A stretch of 64,000 nucleotides of DNA from Glycomyces amatae. GTDB lineage: Bacteria > Actinomycetota > Actinomycetes > Mycobacteriales > Micromonosporaceae. The notes below the pieces were generated by a model, which was not told where the DNA came from, searched no databases, and saw nothing but the letters and a program-made list of their open reading frames with translations. The stretch is taken from assembly GCF_020991375.1 (NCBI RefSeq), contig NZ_JAJLQZ010000010.1, positions 124,001 through 188,000 on the forward strand, read 5' to 3'. This document shows positions 28,690 to 35,916 of this stretch, piece after piece. Each line of letters starts with the position of its first letter. Within the stretch, counting starts at the first letter, position 1. The translations under genes and the position numbers were made by a program.

Positions 28690-29220
28690 TCAGGGCAGCC
28701 CGATGCCCTCCGCGCGGCCGGGCCGCATGGCGATCGCCGAGACCGAGTTGAGCAGGCTCATGATGCTCAGCCCGATGACCAGGTTCAGCGCGGCGGTCGC
28801 GAACTGCGACTCGGGCTCGGCCGACACGGTGAACGGGATGAGCACGCCCACGGCGATCACCAGGAGCATGATCCAGTTGAAGAAGCTGATCGGCCGCGGC
28901 ATCCCCAGCAGCAGGAGGTGGCGCAGCCCGGTGGCGAGGATCGCGACCGCGAAGGCCCCGAACGCGTACGTGGTCGTGGTCGTGTCGCCGTACATGCCCG
29001 CCTCGGACGGCGAGAGGATGTGGATGCCCAGCACCCCGCGCACGAGCAGGATGCCCACGAGGGCCACGAGCGCGGCGACCACGGCCGTGCCGACCCCTCC
29101 GGCCCACAGCCTGCCGATGTTGACCGCGGGGCGCTGCTCGCCCGGCGGTTCCACGACCGGGGGGTACGGTCGCGTCGGTTCCTCGTAGTTCCGGTCCCAG
29201 CCGCCTTCCGGTGCCGACAT
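28690..29220 (-). CDS. DUF6069 membrane protein
   Basis: A 176-residue protein with a Pro-rich cytoplasmic N-terminus (about 35 residues) and four TM segments (about 40-60, 87-105, 112-132 and 142-160). The overall pattern and the GRLWAGGVGTAVVAALVALVG start of TM1 fit the actinobacterial DUF6069 family, of unknown function. ATG with a strong GGGAGGAA RBS. It lies upstream of the two-component genes on the same strand but is separated from them by a hairpin and a promoter. Confidence 0.75.
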   Translation of the reverse strand: MSAPEGGWDRNYEEPTRPYPPVVEPPGEQRPAVNIGRLWAGGVGTAVVAALVALVGILLVRGVLGIHILSPSEAGMYGDTTTTTYAFGAFAVAILATGLRHLLLLGMPRPISFFNWIMLLVIAVGVLIPFTVSAEPESQFATAALNLVIGLSIMSLLNSVSAIAMRPGRAEGIGLP

Positions 29221-29357
29221 GGTTCCTCCCTCTCAAGCGGCCCGCGAGCGACGGAAACGGCTCGCTCGGGCTCTTTCAGCAGGTACCCGTGACGGACGCC
29301 GCGAAACCGGTGCTTCCGGGCGGCGCAAAAGATCTTGGGGATGTCGGCGGCGGCGCG

Positions 29358-29363
29358 TAACCT
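29358..29363 (+). promoter_or_regulatory. -10 box, leaderless ylxP
   Basis: TAACCT ends 6 nt before the GTG at 29370; no Shine-Dalgarno sequence. It gives ylxP-rbfA-MATE their own promoter. Confidence 0.5.
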
Positions 29364-29369
29364 GGAGCG

Positions 29370-29666
29370 GTGTTCACCGGATGCGCAGAATTCGACCTCC
29401 TCCTGCCGGAAGACTCCCGCTCCCTCAAGGCCAAGCGCTCCTACGTGCGCCCGATCGTCGCCTCGCTGCGGAAGTACGAGGTGGCGGTCGCCGAGGTCGG
29501 CGGCCAGCGGCTCCACGGACGCACTACGATCGGCGTCGCCGCCGTCGCCGGCGACCACGGCCACGTGCAGGAGATCCTGGACGCCTGCGAGCACCACGTC
29601 GCGGGCCGCCCCGAAGTGGAGCTGCTCAGCGCCAGGCGGCGCGTGTTCGGCCCCGAGGACGACTAG
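29370..29666 (+). CDS. ylxP: YlxP-like protein (DUF503)
   Basis: A 98-residue small protein of the DUF503 family (LLLPEDSRSLKAKRSYVRPI, VAEVGGQ). The family has a ferredoxin-like fold and is usually encoded between infB and rbfA. Function unproven; an association with ribosome maturation is assumed from context. Leaderless GTG start. Ends 106 nt before rbfA. Confidence 0.9.
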   Translation: MFTGCAEFDLLLPEDSRSLKAKRSYVRPIVASLRKYEVAVAEVGGQRLHGRTTIGVAAVAGDHGHVQEILDACEHHVAGRPEVELLSARRRVFGPEDD

Positions 29667-29772
29667 CCGCCGGCAGGCGAGCGGCCCCGACCAGTAGCGG
29701 CGCGCCGAGCGGCGCGCGGCAGAGCAAGGCGCACCCGGACCGAGGTGCGCGACGAACGGAAGGTACAGAGCG

Positions 29773-30222
29773 ATGGCAGACGCGGCGAAGCGGGCCCAGG
29801 TGTCCAAGCGGGTCATGGAGTTGACCGCCCAGGCGGTGCGCAAGCTCAAGGACCCCAGGGTCGGCATGGTCACCATCACCGACGCCCGCATGACCCCCGA
29901 CCTGCGCGAGGCCACGGTCTTCTACACCGTCCTCGGCGACGAGGACCAGGTGAAGGACTCCGCGGCCGGGCTCGAGCGCGCCACCGGGCACCTGCGCACC
30001 ACCGTCGGCCAAGCCCTGGGCATGCGCCACACCCCGTCCCTCAAGTTCGTCGCCGACACGGTCCCCGACCAGGCCAACCGGATCGAGGAGCTCCTCGCGA
30101 AGGCCGCGGCCGCCGACGCCGAGGTCCACCGGATCGCCGAAAACGCCGCCTACGCCGGCGACGCCAACCCGTACAACGCCGACGACGACGAGGACGAGGC
30201 GGCAGAAGAGCCCTCGAAGTGA
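29773..30222 (+). CDS. rbfA: Ribosome-binding factor A
   Basis: A 149-residue KH-fold factor for 16S rRNA 5'-end maturation and cold growth. The core (residues 1-110) includes DPRVGMVTITDARMTPDLREATVF-type sequence with the family's AxG-like kink; the C-terminal 35 residues are acidic and disordered. GGAAGG precedes the ATG. Its TGA overlaps the next gene's GTG (GTGA). Confidence 0.95.
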   Translation: MADAAKRAQVSKRVMELTAQAVRKLKDPRVGMVTITDARMTPDLREATVFYTVLGDEDQVKDSAAGLERATGHLRTTVGQALGMRHTPSLKFVADTVPDQANRIEELLAKAAAADAEVHRIAENAAYAGDANPYNADDDEDEAAEEPSK

Positions 30223-31556
30223 GCCCGGACGCCTCGGCGGCACCGGTTCCGGCGCCGCCGAGACCCGCCTCCTACCGGCGGATCGCCTCCCTGGCGCTCC
30301 CCGCGCTGGTGGTCCTCGCCGCCGAGCCGATCTACCTCCTCATCGACACGGCCGTCGTCGGCCACCTCGGCGCCGTCCCGCTCGCCGGGCTCGCCCTCGG
30401 CGGCGTCATCATGGGCCTCGCGCCGCTCGTCGGCGCCGTCCTCGCCTACGGCACCACCGCCCGCGCCGCCCGCCGCTACGGCGCGGGCGACCGGGCCGGT
30501 GCCGTTGCCGAAGGCGTCCAGGGGACCTGGATAGCCCTGGCCGCGGGCCTGCTCATGATCCTCGCCATCGAGGTCTTCGCCGGCCCCCTCGCCGGGCTCA
30601 TGGGCGACGACCCCGCCGTCGAGGCCGCGGCCGCCGAGTGGCTGCGCGTGGCGATCCTCGGCGCGCCGTTCCTGCTCGTGGCCGGCGCCGGCCAGGGCTG
30701 GATGCGCGCCGTCCAGGACACCAGGCGCCCCATGTGGTTCGTGTCCGCCTCGTTCCTGCTCTCGGCGATCCTCGCCCCGATCCTGGTCTACCCCGCCGGG
30801 CTCGGCCTGGTCGGCTCCGCGTGGGCCAACGCCGTCGCGCAGGCCGTCTCCGGCACCCTGTTCCTCCTCGCGCTGCGCCGCGAGCGCGTGAGCCTCGCCG
30901 TCGACTGGCCGCTCATGTCCAGGCAGCTGGTCGCCAACGGCGACCTCATCGTCCGCGGCGTCGCCTTCCAGGTCAGCTCGTTCTCGGCCGCCGCCGTGGC
31001 CGCCCGGGTCGGCACGGCCGCCCTCGGCGCCCACCAGATCGGCATGCAGCTGTGGTTCTTCGCCGCGCTGGCGCTCGACGCGGTCGCCATCGCCGCGCAG
31101 GCCCTCATCGGCGCCGACCTCGGCGCGGGCCGGCCCGAGGCCGCGCGGGCCTCGGCCAGGCGCATCACCTTCGTCGGCGTCGGCTACGGCGTCCTGTTCC
31201 TGGTGCTGGTGTTCGCGCTCCTGCCGGTCCTGCCCGACCTGTTCACCGCGGACGCCTCGGTCCACGACCAGCTGGTCCACATCTGGCCCTGGCTGGTGCT
31301 CCTGCTGCCGGTCGCGGGCGTCGTGTTCGCGCTCGACGGCGTGCTCATCGGCGCGGGCGACCTGCGGTTCATGCGGAACATGACCGTGGTCTCGATCGCG
31401 AGCGGGCTGCCGTTCACGTGGCTCACGCTCGTCTTCGGCTGGGGCCTGGCGGGCGTCTGGGGCGGCATCGCCGTCTACATGCTGGTGCGCCTCGGGCTCG
31501 TCCTGTGGCGCCTGCGCTCGGGCGCCTGGGCCGTCACCGGGGCCGAGCGCGCCTGA
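30219..31556 (+). CDS. MATE family efflux transporter (DinF type)
   Basis: A 445-residue membrane transporter with two six-TM halves. The first half opens with LPALVVLAAEPIYLLIDTAVVGHLG, the typical MATE start. It should export organic cations or metabolites with Na+ or H+. Coupled to rbfA by a 4-nt overlap. In M. tuberculosis, as I recall, a dinF gene also lies near rbfA, but with a DHH phosphodiesterase (nrnA) between; that gene is absent here. Confidence 0.92.
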   Translation: MSPDASAAPVPAPPRPASYRRIASLALPALVVLAAEPIYLLIDTAVVGHLGAVPLAGLALGGVIMGLAPLVGAVLAYGTTARAARRYGAGDRAGAVAEGVQGTWIALAAGLLMILAIEVFAGPLAGLMGDDPAVEAAAAEWLRVAILGAPFLLVAGAGQGWMRAVQDTRRPMWFVSASFLLSAILAPILVYPAGLGLVGSAWANAVAQAVSGTLFLLALRRERVSLAVDWPLMSRQLVANGDLIVRGVAFQVSSFSAAAVAARVGTAALGAHQIGMQLWFFAALALDAVAIAAQALIGADLGAGRPEAARASARRITFVGVGYGVLFLVLVFALLPVLPDLFTADASVHDQLVHIWPWLVLLLPVAGVVFALDGVLIGAGDLRFMRNMTVVSIASGLPFTWLTLVFGWGLAGVWGGIAVYMLVRLGLVLWRLRSGAWAVTGAERA

Positions 31557-31609
31557 ACATTCCCGTCCCAGCATATGGTTTCATCGTGTCGGAACGCTTG
31601 AACGTTCGT

Positions 31610-31615
31610 TAAGGT
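31610..31615 (+). promoter_or_regulatory. -10 box before the 37-codon gene
   Basis: TAAGGT ends 7 nt before the ATG at 31623, the same leaderless arrangement as at several neighbouring genes. The palindrome GAACGTTC overlaps just upstream (31600-31607). Confidence 0.4.
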
Positions 31616-31622
31616 ATCGAGG

Positions 31623-31736
31623 ATGAAGACCACTGCATCACCTCGACGGAAGCGCCGCGTCCGTCCCAGTAAATGGGATGAGGAGAAGGCGGAGGCCCTG
31701 CGGGCCCTCCAGGAGTCCCTCGACCGCCACCAGTAG
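31623..31736 (+). CDS. Small basic/helical protein, 37 aa
   Basis: Probable small gene. Residues 1-16 are strongly basic (KTTASPRRKRRVRPSK); residues 17-37 form an amphipathic helix rich in Glu, Leu and Ala ending in DRHQ. It has a leaderless-type promoter directly before its ATG and fills an otherwise empty gap between the MATE gene and truB. A nucleic-acid or ribosome-binding role is possible from the basic half and neighbours but is inference. Too short for homology to be judged by eye. Confidence 0.5.
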   Translation: MKTTASPRRKRRVRPSKWDEEKAEALRALQESLDRHQ

Positions 31737-31768
31737 GCACCGCCGCGCCGCACACGCCGGCGGCCCGT

Positions 31769-31774
31769 TAGCCT
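31769..31774 (+). promoter_or_regulatory. -10 box, leaderless truB
   Basis: TAGCCT ends 8 nt before the GTG at 31783; no Shine-Dalgarno sequence. Confidence 0.45.
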
Positions 31775-31782
31775 GTACGACC

Positions 31783-32682
31783 GTGACCACCGCGCAGCCA
31801 CCGGGCCTCATCGTCGTCGACAAGCCGCAGGGCATCACCTCGCACGGGGTGGTGGCCCGCATGCGCCGCATCTGCGGCACGCGCAAGGTGGGCCACGGCG
31901 GCACGCTCGACCCGATGGCCACCGGCGTCCTCATCGTGGCGGTCGGCAAGGCCACGAAGCTGCTCACCTACGTGTCGGGCCTCGACAAGTCCTACGCCGC
32001 GACGATCAGGCTCGGCCAGGCCACGGTCACCGACGACGCCGAGGGCGAGGTCACCGTGAGCGCCGACGCCTCCGCGGTCGCCGACGAGGCGATCCGCGCC
32101 GGGCTCACCGCGATGACCGGCGAGATCGACCAGGTGCCGAGCGCCGTGAGCGCCGTGAAGGTCGACGGGCAGCGCGCGTACAAGCGGGTGCGCGAAGGCG
32201 AGGCGGTCGAACTCAAGGCCCGGCGGGTCACCATCGCCGGCATCGGGATCGGCGAGATCCGCCGCGAGGGCGCCTTCACCGATGTGGACGTCGACGTCTC
32301 CTGCTCCTCGGGCACGTACATCCGCGCGATCGCGCGCGACCTCGGCGACGCGCTCGGGGTCGGCGGTCACCTGATCGCGCTGCGCCGCACCAGGATCGGC
32401 GGCTTCGGCCTCGACGCGGCCGCGACGCTGGAGGCGCTGGCCGAACGCGCCGAGGCGGGCGCGCCGCTGGGCGCGCTGACGATGGGCGAGGCTGCGGCGC
32501 GGCTCATGCCGGTCCGCACCGCGACCGAGGCCGAGGCGAAGGCGCTGTCGTACGGCAAGGCCTTGGAGTCGGCGGGCATCGAGGGCCGCTACGCCGTGCT
32601 GGACGGGGACGGCGGACTGCTCGCGGTGGTCGCCGAGCAGGGCGCCCAGGCGAAACCGGAGACGGTCTTCGCCGCCGCCTAG
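31783..32682 (+). CDS. truB: tRNA pseudouridine(55) synthase
   Basis: A 299-residue enzyme making pseudouridine 55 in the T-loop of tRNAs. It shows VDKPQGITSHGVV, the catalytic block GHGGTLDPMATGVL with Asp44 and family signature YAATIRLGQAT. A C-terminal PUA-like region of actinobacterial type follows. The GTG start is chosen because the family begins immediately before this motif. In many genomes truB follows rbfA; here a MATE gene and a small gene lie between. Confidence 0.95.
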   Translation: MTTAQPPGLIVVDKPQGITSHGVVARMRRICGTRKVGHGGTLDPMATGVLIVAVGKATKLLTYVSGLDKSYAATIRLGQATVTDDAEGEVTVSADASAVADEAIRAGLTAMTGEIDQVPSAVSAVKVDGQRAYKRVREGEAVELKARRVTIAGIGIGEIRREGAFTDVDVDVSCSSGTYIRAIARDLGDALGVGGHLIALRRTRIGGFGLDAAATLEALAERAEAGAPLGALTMGEAAARLMPVRTATEAEAKALSYGKALESAGIEGRYAVLDGDGGLLAVVAEQGAQAKPETVFAAA

Positions 32683-32819
32683 CGGACGGCGATCCGCCTC
32701 ACACCCGCACCGCGGCGCCCCCGAATCGTCGGACCCCTCGGGCACCGTTGCGAACCGGGGGCCCGACCCCGAGGCCCCGGTGGACTTCCGCGGTGCCCGG
32801 CTTCCGGCGGGCTCGGCCG

Positions 32820-33710
32820 TCAGTCGGCGATCGGGGCCGCCGCCTCGCTCCGGAACGCTATCGGCGTCGTCCCGGCGCGCTGGGCGAAGAACTTGTTGAA
32901 GTTCGTGGGGCTCGAGAACCCCAGCCGCTGCCCGATCCTCGCCGCCGGGACCGTCGAGCACGCCAGCATCCGCTTGGCCTCCAGCACGACCCGCTTGTCG
33001 ATGAACTCCTTCGCGGGCATCCCCGCCGCCGCGATCGTCGCCCGCGACAGCGTCCTGGGGGAGTACGCCAGCGCCGCCGCGTAGTCCGCGAGCCGCCGCG
33101 TGTTCGCGAAGTCCCGCTCCACCGCGTCGCGGAACGCCAGGTACACCTCGCTCGGCTCCGGCCCGGCCTCCGCGCCCGGCAGGCTCGCCACCCGCAGCAC
33201 CAGCACCGCGAGCAGGTGCCGCAGCACCTGCTGCCGCATCTCCGGCGCGAGCCGGTCCGCCGTGTACTCCCACTGCAGCTGCGTGGTCGCCGCCCGCAGC
33301 AGCGCGTGGTCCTCGCCCGAGGGCACCCGCAGCACCGGCGCGTGCGGGTCGTCCGCGCACACGCCGATCGCCGTGTCGGTGTCGAGGAAGCCGGTCGCGA
33401 ACCGGATCACGACGCCCTCGGCCCCGTCCAGGCCGCCCCACCGCCGCACCTGGCCCGGCCTCGCCCACAGCCACTGCCCCGGCTCCAGGCGGTACTCGGT
33501 GAAGTCCACCGCGTGCCGCAGCGTCCCGGACGTCAACGTGACCAGGCAGTGCCGGTCGGAGCGGAACGGCCGGGCCGGCGCGCCCGCCCCGCTCTCGCGC
33601 AGCCGCGCGAACGTCAGGATCTCCAGCGGGGAGGCCGCGCACGGGCCGGACTCGGCACCGGGTCCGAACAACCGGTCCGTTATGTCATCTTGTCGCGTAT
33701 TCACCAGCAT
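32820..33710 (-). CDS. AraC family transcriptional regulator
   Basis: A 296-residue regulator. The N-terminal cupin-like sensing domain (about 1-170) contains a LEPGQWLWARPGQVRRW-type segment. The C-terminal double helix-turn-helix (about 195-290) includes LADYAAALAYSPRTLSR and the second helix signature IGQRLGFSSPTNFNKFF. Ligand unknown. It is divergent from the nitroreductase-like gene, with only 89 bp between starts, so it may control that gene and itself. A TAAACT box 8 nt before the ATG suggests leaderless expression. Confidence 0.9.
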   Translation of the reverse strand: MLVNTRQDDITDRLFGPGAESGPCAASPLEILTFARLRESGAGAPARPFRSDRHCLVTLTSGTLRHAVDFTEYRLEPGQWLWARPGQVRRWGGLDGAEGVVIRFATGFLDTDTAIGVCADDPHAPVLRVPSGEDHALLRAATTQLQWEYTADRLAPEMRQQVLRHLLAVLVLRVASLPGAEAGPEPSEVYLAFRDAVERDFANTRRLADYAAALAYSPRTLSRATIAAAGMPAKEFIDKRVVLEAKRMLACSTVPAARIGQRLGFSSPTNFNKFFAQRAGTTPIAFRSEAAAPIAD

Positions 33711-33718
33711 CGGCAGTG

Positions 33719-33724
33719 AGTTTA
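33719..33724 (-). promoter_or_regulatory. -10 box, AraC gene
   Basis: TAAACT on the minus strand, 8 nt before the ATG at 33710. Confidence 0.45.
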
Positions 33725-33786
33725 TCCATTATCGGCCGGTTTCAGGGTCGAGATCGGCGATGCGGATCATCGTCACGATCGCGACG

Positions 33787-33792
33787 TACCCT
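33787..33792 (+). promoter_or_regulatory. -10 box, leaderless reductase gene
   Basis: TACCCT ends 7 nt before the ATG at 33800; no Shine-Dalgarno sequence. Confidence 0.5.
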
Positions 33793-33799
33793 AGTCCCC

Positions 33800-34447
33800 A
33801 TGACCGAACGCAAGACCGTTGACTTCTGGTTCGACCCGGCGTGCCCGTGGGCGTGGATGACCTCCCGCTGGATCATCGAGGCCGCCGAGTACCGCGCTCT
33901 GGACGTGCGCTGGAACGTCATGAGCCTCTACGTGCTCAACGAGCCCAAGCTCGACGAGCTGCCCGAGCAGTACCGCGCCTTCATGCCGGGGACGCTCCCG
34001 GCCGTGCGCGTGGCGACCGCCGTCGCCGAGCAGCACGACAACGAGACCCTCGGCCGCCTCTACACCGCCCTGGGGAACCGCATCCACCTCGGCGGCGAGA
34101 AGGACCCCGAGGTCTACATCCCGGCCGCGCTCGAGGCCGTCGGCCTCCCCGCCGAACTCGCCGAGGCCGCCGCCACCGACAAGTGGGACGAGGCGCTCCG
34201 GGCCTCGCACCAGCGCGGCATCGGCCTCGTCGGCACCGACGTCGGCACCCCGGTCGTCGCCGTCGAGAACGACGAGGGCGTGCAGGTGGGCCTCTTCGGC
34301 CCCGTCGTGACGCCCGCGCCGCAGGGCGAGGCCGCCGCGAAGCTGTGGGACGGCGTCTACGCCGTGACCACCACGCCGGGCTTCTACGAGCTCAAGCGCT
34401 CGCGCACCGACGGCCCGAACTTCGACAACCTCGCCTTCGACCTCTAG
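33800..34447 (+). CDS. Mycothiol-dependent nitroreductase-like protein (Rv2466c family, DsbA fold)
   Basis: A 215-residue thioredoxin-fold protein matching the Rv2466c family over its length: FWFDPACPWAWMTSRWI at the N-terminus, an inserted helical domain, GTDVGTPVV (cis-Pro loop) and a C-terminal FYELKRSRTDGPNFD. In Rv2466c the active site is CPWC; here it is CPWA, so the second Cys is lost and only the mycothiol-reactive Cys remains. A one-cysteine mycothiol mechanism or peroxide/electrophile reduction is plausible. The mycothiol link supports an actinomycete host. Ends at a strong bidirectional hairpin. Confidence 0.88.
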   Translation: MTERKTVDFWFDPACPWAWMTSRWIIEAAEYRALDVRWNVMSLYVLNEPKLDELPEQYRAFMPGTLPAVRVATAVAEQHDNETLGRLYTALGNRIHLGGEKDPEVYIPAALEAVGLPAELAEAAATDKWDEALRASHQRGIGLVGTDVGTPVVAVENDEGVQVGLFGPVVTPAPQGEAAAKLWDGVYAVTTTPGFYELKRSRTDGPNFDNLAFDL

Positions 34448-34456
34448 GGGGGCAGC

Positions 34457-34491
34457 GGACCGGGCCCCGCGCGATGCGCGGGGCCCGGTCC
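34457..34491. terminator. Bidirectional terminator
   Basis: Perfect 16-bp stem (34457-34472 with 34476-34491), loop GAT, between convergent genes. Confidence 0.85.
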
Positions 34492-34501
34492 TTCGAAAGG
34501 T

Positions 34502-34999
34502 CTAGCTGACCTGGGAGAGCCAGGACTGCTCGGTGCCGCCGGTGGCCTGCCGGTAGGGCTTGAGGTCCCGGTCCCACTCCAGGCCCAGCAGCTGGTCCAG
34601 CCCGCTGCGCAGCGCCTCGGCGCTGGTCGTGGTCGCCAGGAGCGCCCGGATGCGGTCCTCGGCGATCATGATGTCGCCGCCGGCGCTCGTCACGGCGCGG
34701 TAGACGCCGCGGCCGGGGACGTGCATGATGCGCTCGCCGTCAACGCCCGCGCTCGGGTCCTCGGTGACCTCGAAGCGCAGCATCGGCCACTGCGCCAACG
34801 CCTTCGCGAACTCGGCCGCCATGCCGGCGTAGCCGCTCCACGCGCGCTCGGCGCGCATGGTGCCGCGCTCGGCCTCCTGCGGAGTCCAGCCCATCTTCAC
34901 GGTCGCGGACCGATCCAGGACACGGCCGATCGCCCACTCGACGTGCGGGCAGACCGCCGGCGGGCTGGAGTGGATGTAGATCACGCCGCGTGTCTGCAT
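34502..34999 (-). CDS. DUF3145 protein
   Basis: A 165-residue protein restricted, as far as I know, to actinobacteria (DUF3145). It begins TRGVIYIHSSPPAVCPHVEWAIG, the hallmark of the family, and contains a TPQEAERGTMRAERAW segment and LLGLEWDRDLKPYRQ near the C-terminus. No known function. It has one of the best Shine-Dalgarno sequences in the window (AAGGAGGTG before the ATG), so it is probably well translated. Monocistronic. Confidence 0.9.
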   Translation of the reverse strand: MQTRGVIYIHSSPPAVCPHVEWAIGRVLDRSATVKMGWTPQEAERGTMRAERAWSGYAGMAAEFAKALAQWPMLRFEVTEDPSAGVDGERIMHVPGRGVYRAVTSAGGDIMIAEDRIRALLATTTSAEALRSGLDQLLGLEWDRDLKPYRQATGGTEQSWLSQVS

Positions 35000-35393
35000 C
35001 GCGCACCTCCTTGGGAATCGGCGTTTCTGAGTACTGGCTCACTCCTTGTGGTCATTCAGCTACGACATGAAGCCGTGCAACGGGTATCGGCCGGGTCGAG
35101 AGGGGGATGAACTCGAACCCGGCGCGCTATTCCGCTCAGTTACATACTGACAGCTTCGAAAGCATCGCGCTAGGCTTAAAGGGGCTCGGGCGCTCACTTT
35201 TTCGATCATTCGATGCATCACACCGGGTGCATGTGCTAGTCGTCGCAGGCGGCACCTGAGCTACACTTGCGCATGACCGGCAGACTGTCGGTTTTCTTTT
35301 GTGGTCCAACCCAGGTTCAGTGCCCGCCCAAAGGGCTGCTCTTCCTGTGTCAGGCCGAAGATCCGTCTTACACGACAAGGTGAGGAGTCCGGC
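35000..35393. other. 394-bp intergenic region with possible short RNA
   Basis: No credible ORF. It contains the DUF3145 promoter side (left), a TAGGCT box at 35171-35176, a hairpin around 35212-35233 (ATGCA/TGCAT), a TACACT box at 35262-35267, and a hairpin followed by a U-tract at 35277-35300. A transcript from near 35183 ending at that U-tract would be roughly 115 nt. The right part is the leader of the next gene, with GGTGAGGAG just before its GTG. Confidence 0.4.
35277..35300 (+). terminator. U-tract (intrinsic-type) terminator or attenuator
   Basis: Stem CCGGCA/TGTCGG with loop GAC, followed by TTTTCTTTT. It is the only classical hairpin plus U-tract noticed in the window. It lies about 94 nt upstream of the 35394 start codon, in the sense direction. 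Confidence 0.6.
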
Positions 35394-35741
35394 GTGGCAG
35401 CCAACACTTCCAAGACAGCACGCGCTTCCGTCAAGGCCGGCCAGAGCAAGGGCGGCGCCGGGCTCAACGTCCTCGGCGAGTTCAAGTACCTGATCCCGCT
35501 CAACAACGGGAAGCACGTCTACCTGCGCAACCTGACCGACGGCAAGACCCTGCACCTCGCCACCGGCTCCGAGGCGTTCACCGAGGCCATCAAGGCCCTC
35601 GCCGCCGCGGGCCACGGCGAGAAGATCAAGGCCGAGATCGAGGGCCTCGCGGCCTCGCTCCCCGCGGAGCAGGGCTGGGACGCCACCCTCAAAGGCCTCG
35701 AGGAGGCGGACGTGTTCGCCGCCGAGGCCGTCGCGGCCTAG
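35394..35741 (+). CDS. Hypothetical protein, 115 aa
   Basis: Family not recognised. The first 22 residues are basic and low-complexity (Lys/Ala/Ser/Gly). The core LGEFKYLIPLNNGKHVYLRNLTDGKTLHLATGS-like region looks like a small beta sheet, followed by two or three helices and an Ala/Glu-rich end. No TM or signal peptide. The GTG start has an excellent RBS (GGTGAGGAG). A long leader with an intrinsic-type terminator precedes it, so premature termination may regulate it. It ends near a short stretch before the minus-strand kinase gene. Confidence 0.75.
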   Translation: MAANTSKTARASVKAGQSKGGAGLNVLGEFKYLIPLNNGKHVYLRNLTDGKTLHLATGSEAFTEAIKALAAAGHGEKIKAEIEGLAASLPAEQGWDATLKGLEEADVFAAEAVAA

Positions 35742-35916
35742 GCCTCGCACCCGCGAAGTGCGCGCTCCATGCCCGAGAGGGCGTGGGGCGCTTTTCTTTT
35801 CCCCGCCGCAATTACTCGATCATTTGTTCGATAATGGCCGTCGGGCGATTGCCGAGGCCCCCGAATAAAACCGCCCGGCCCGAGCGGTTCCCCCGATCGG
35901 GCGATCCGGCGCCCGT

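Noticed and set aside
35096-35130. Possible 3' tRNA end or attachment-site remnant (minus strand GGGTTCGAG)
   Set aside because: The would-be T-stem does not pair and no acceptor stem exists; no integrase or duplicate copy in the window.
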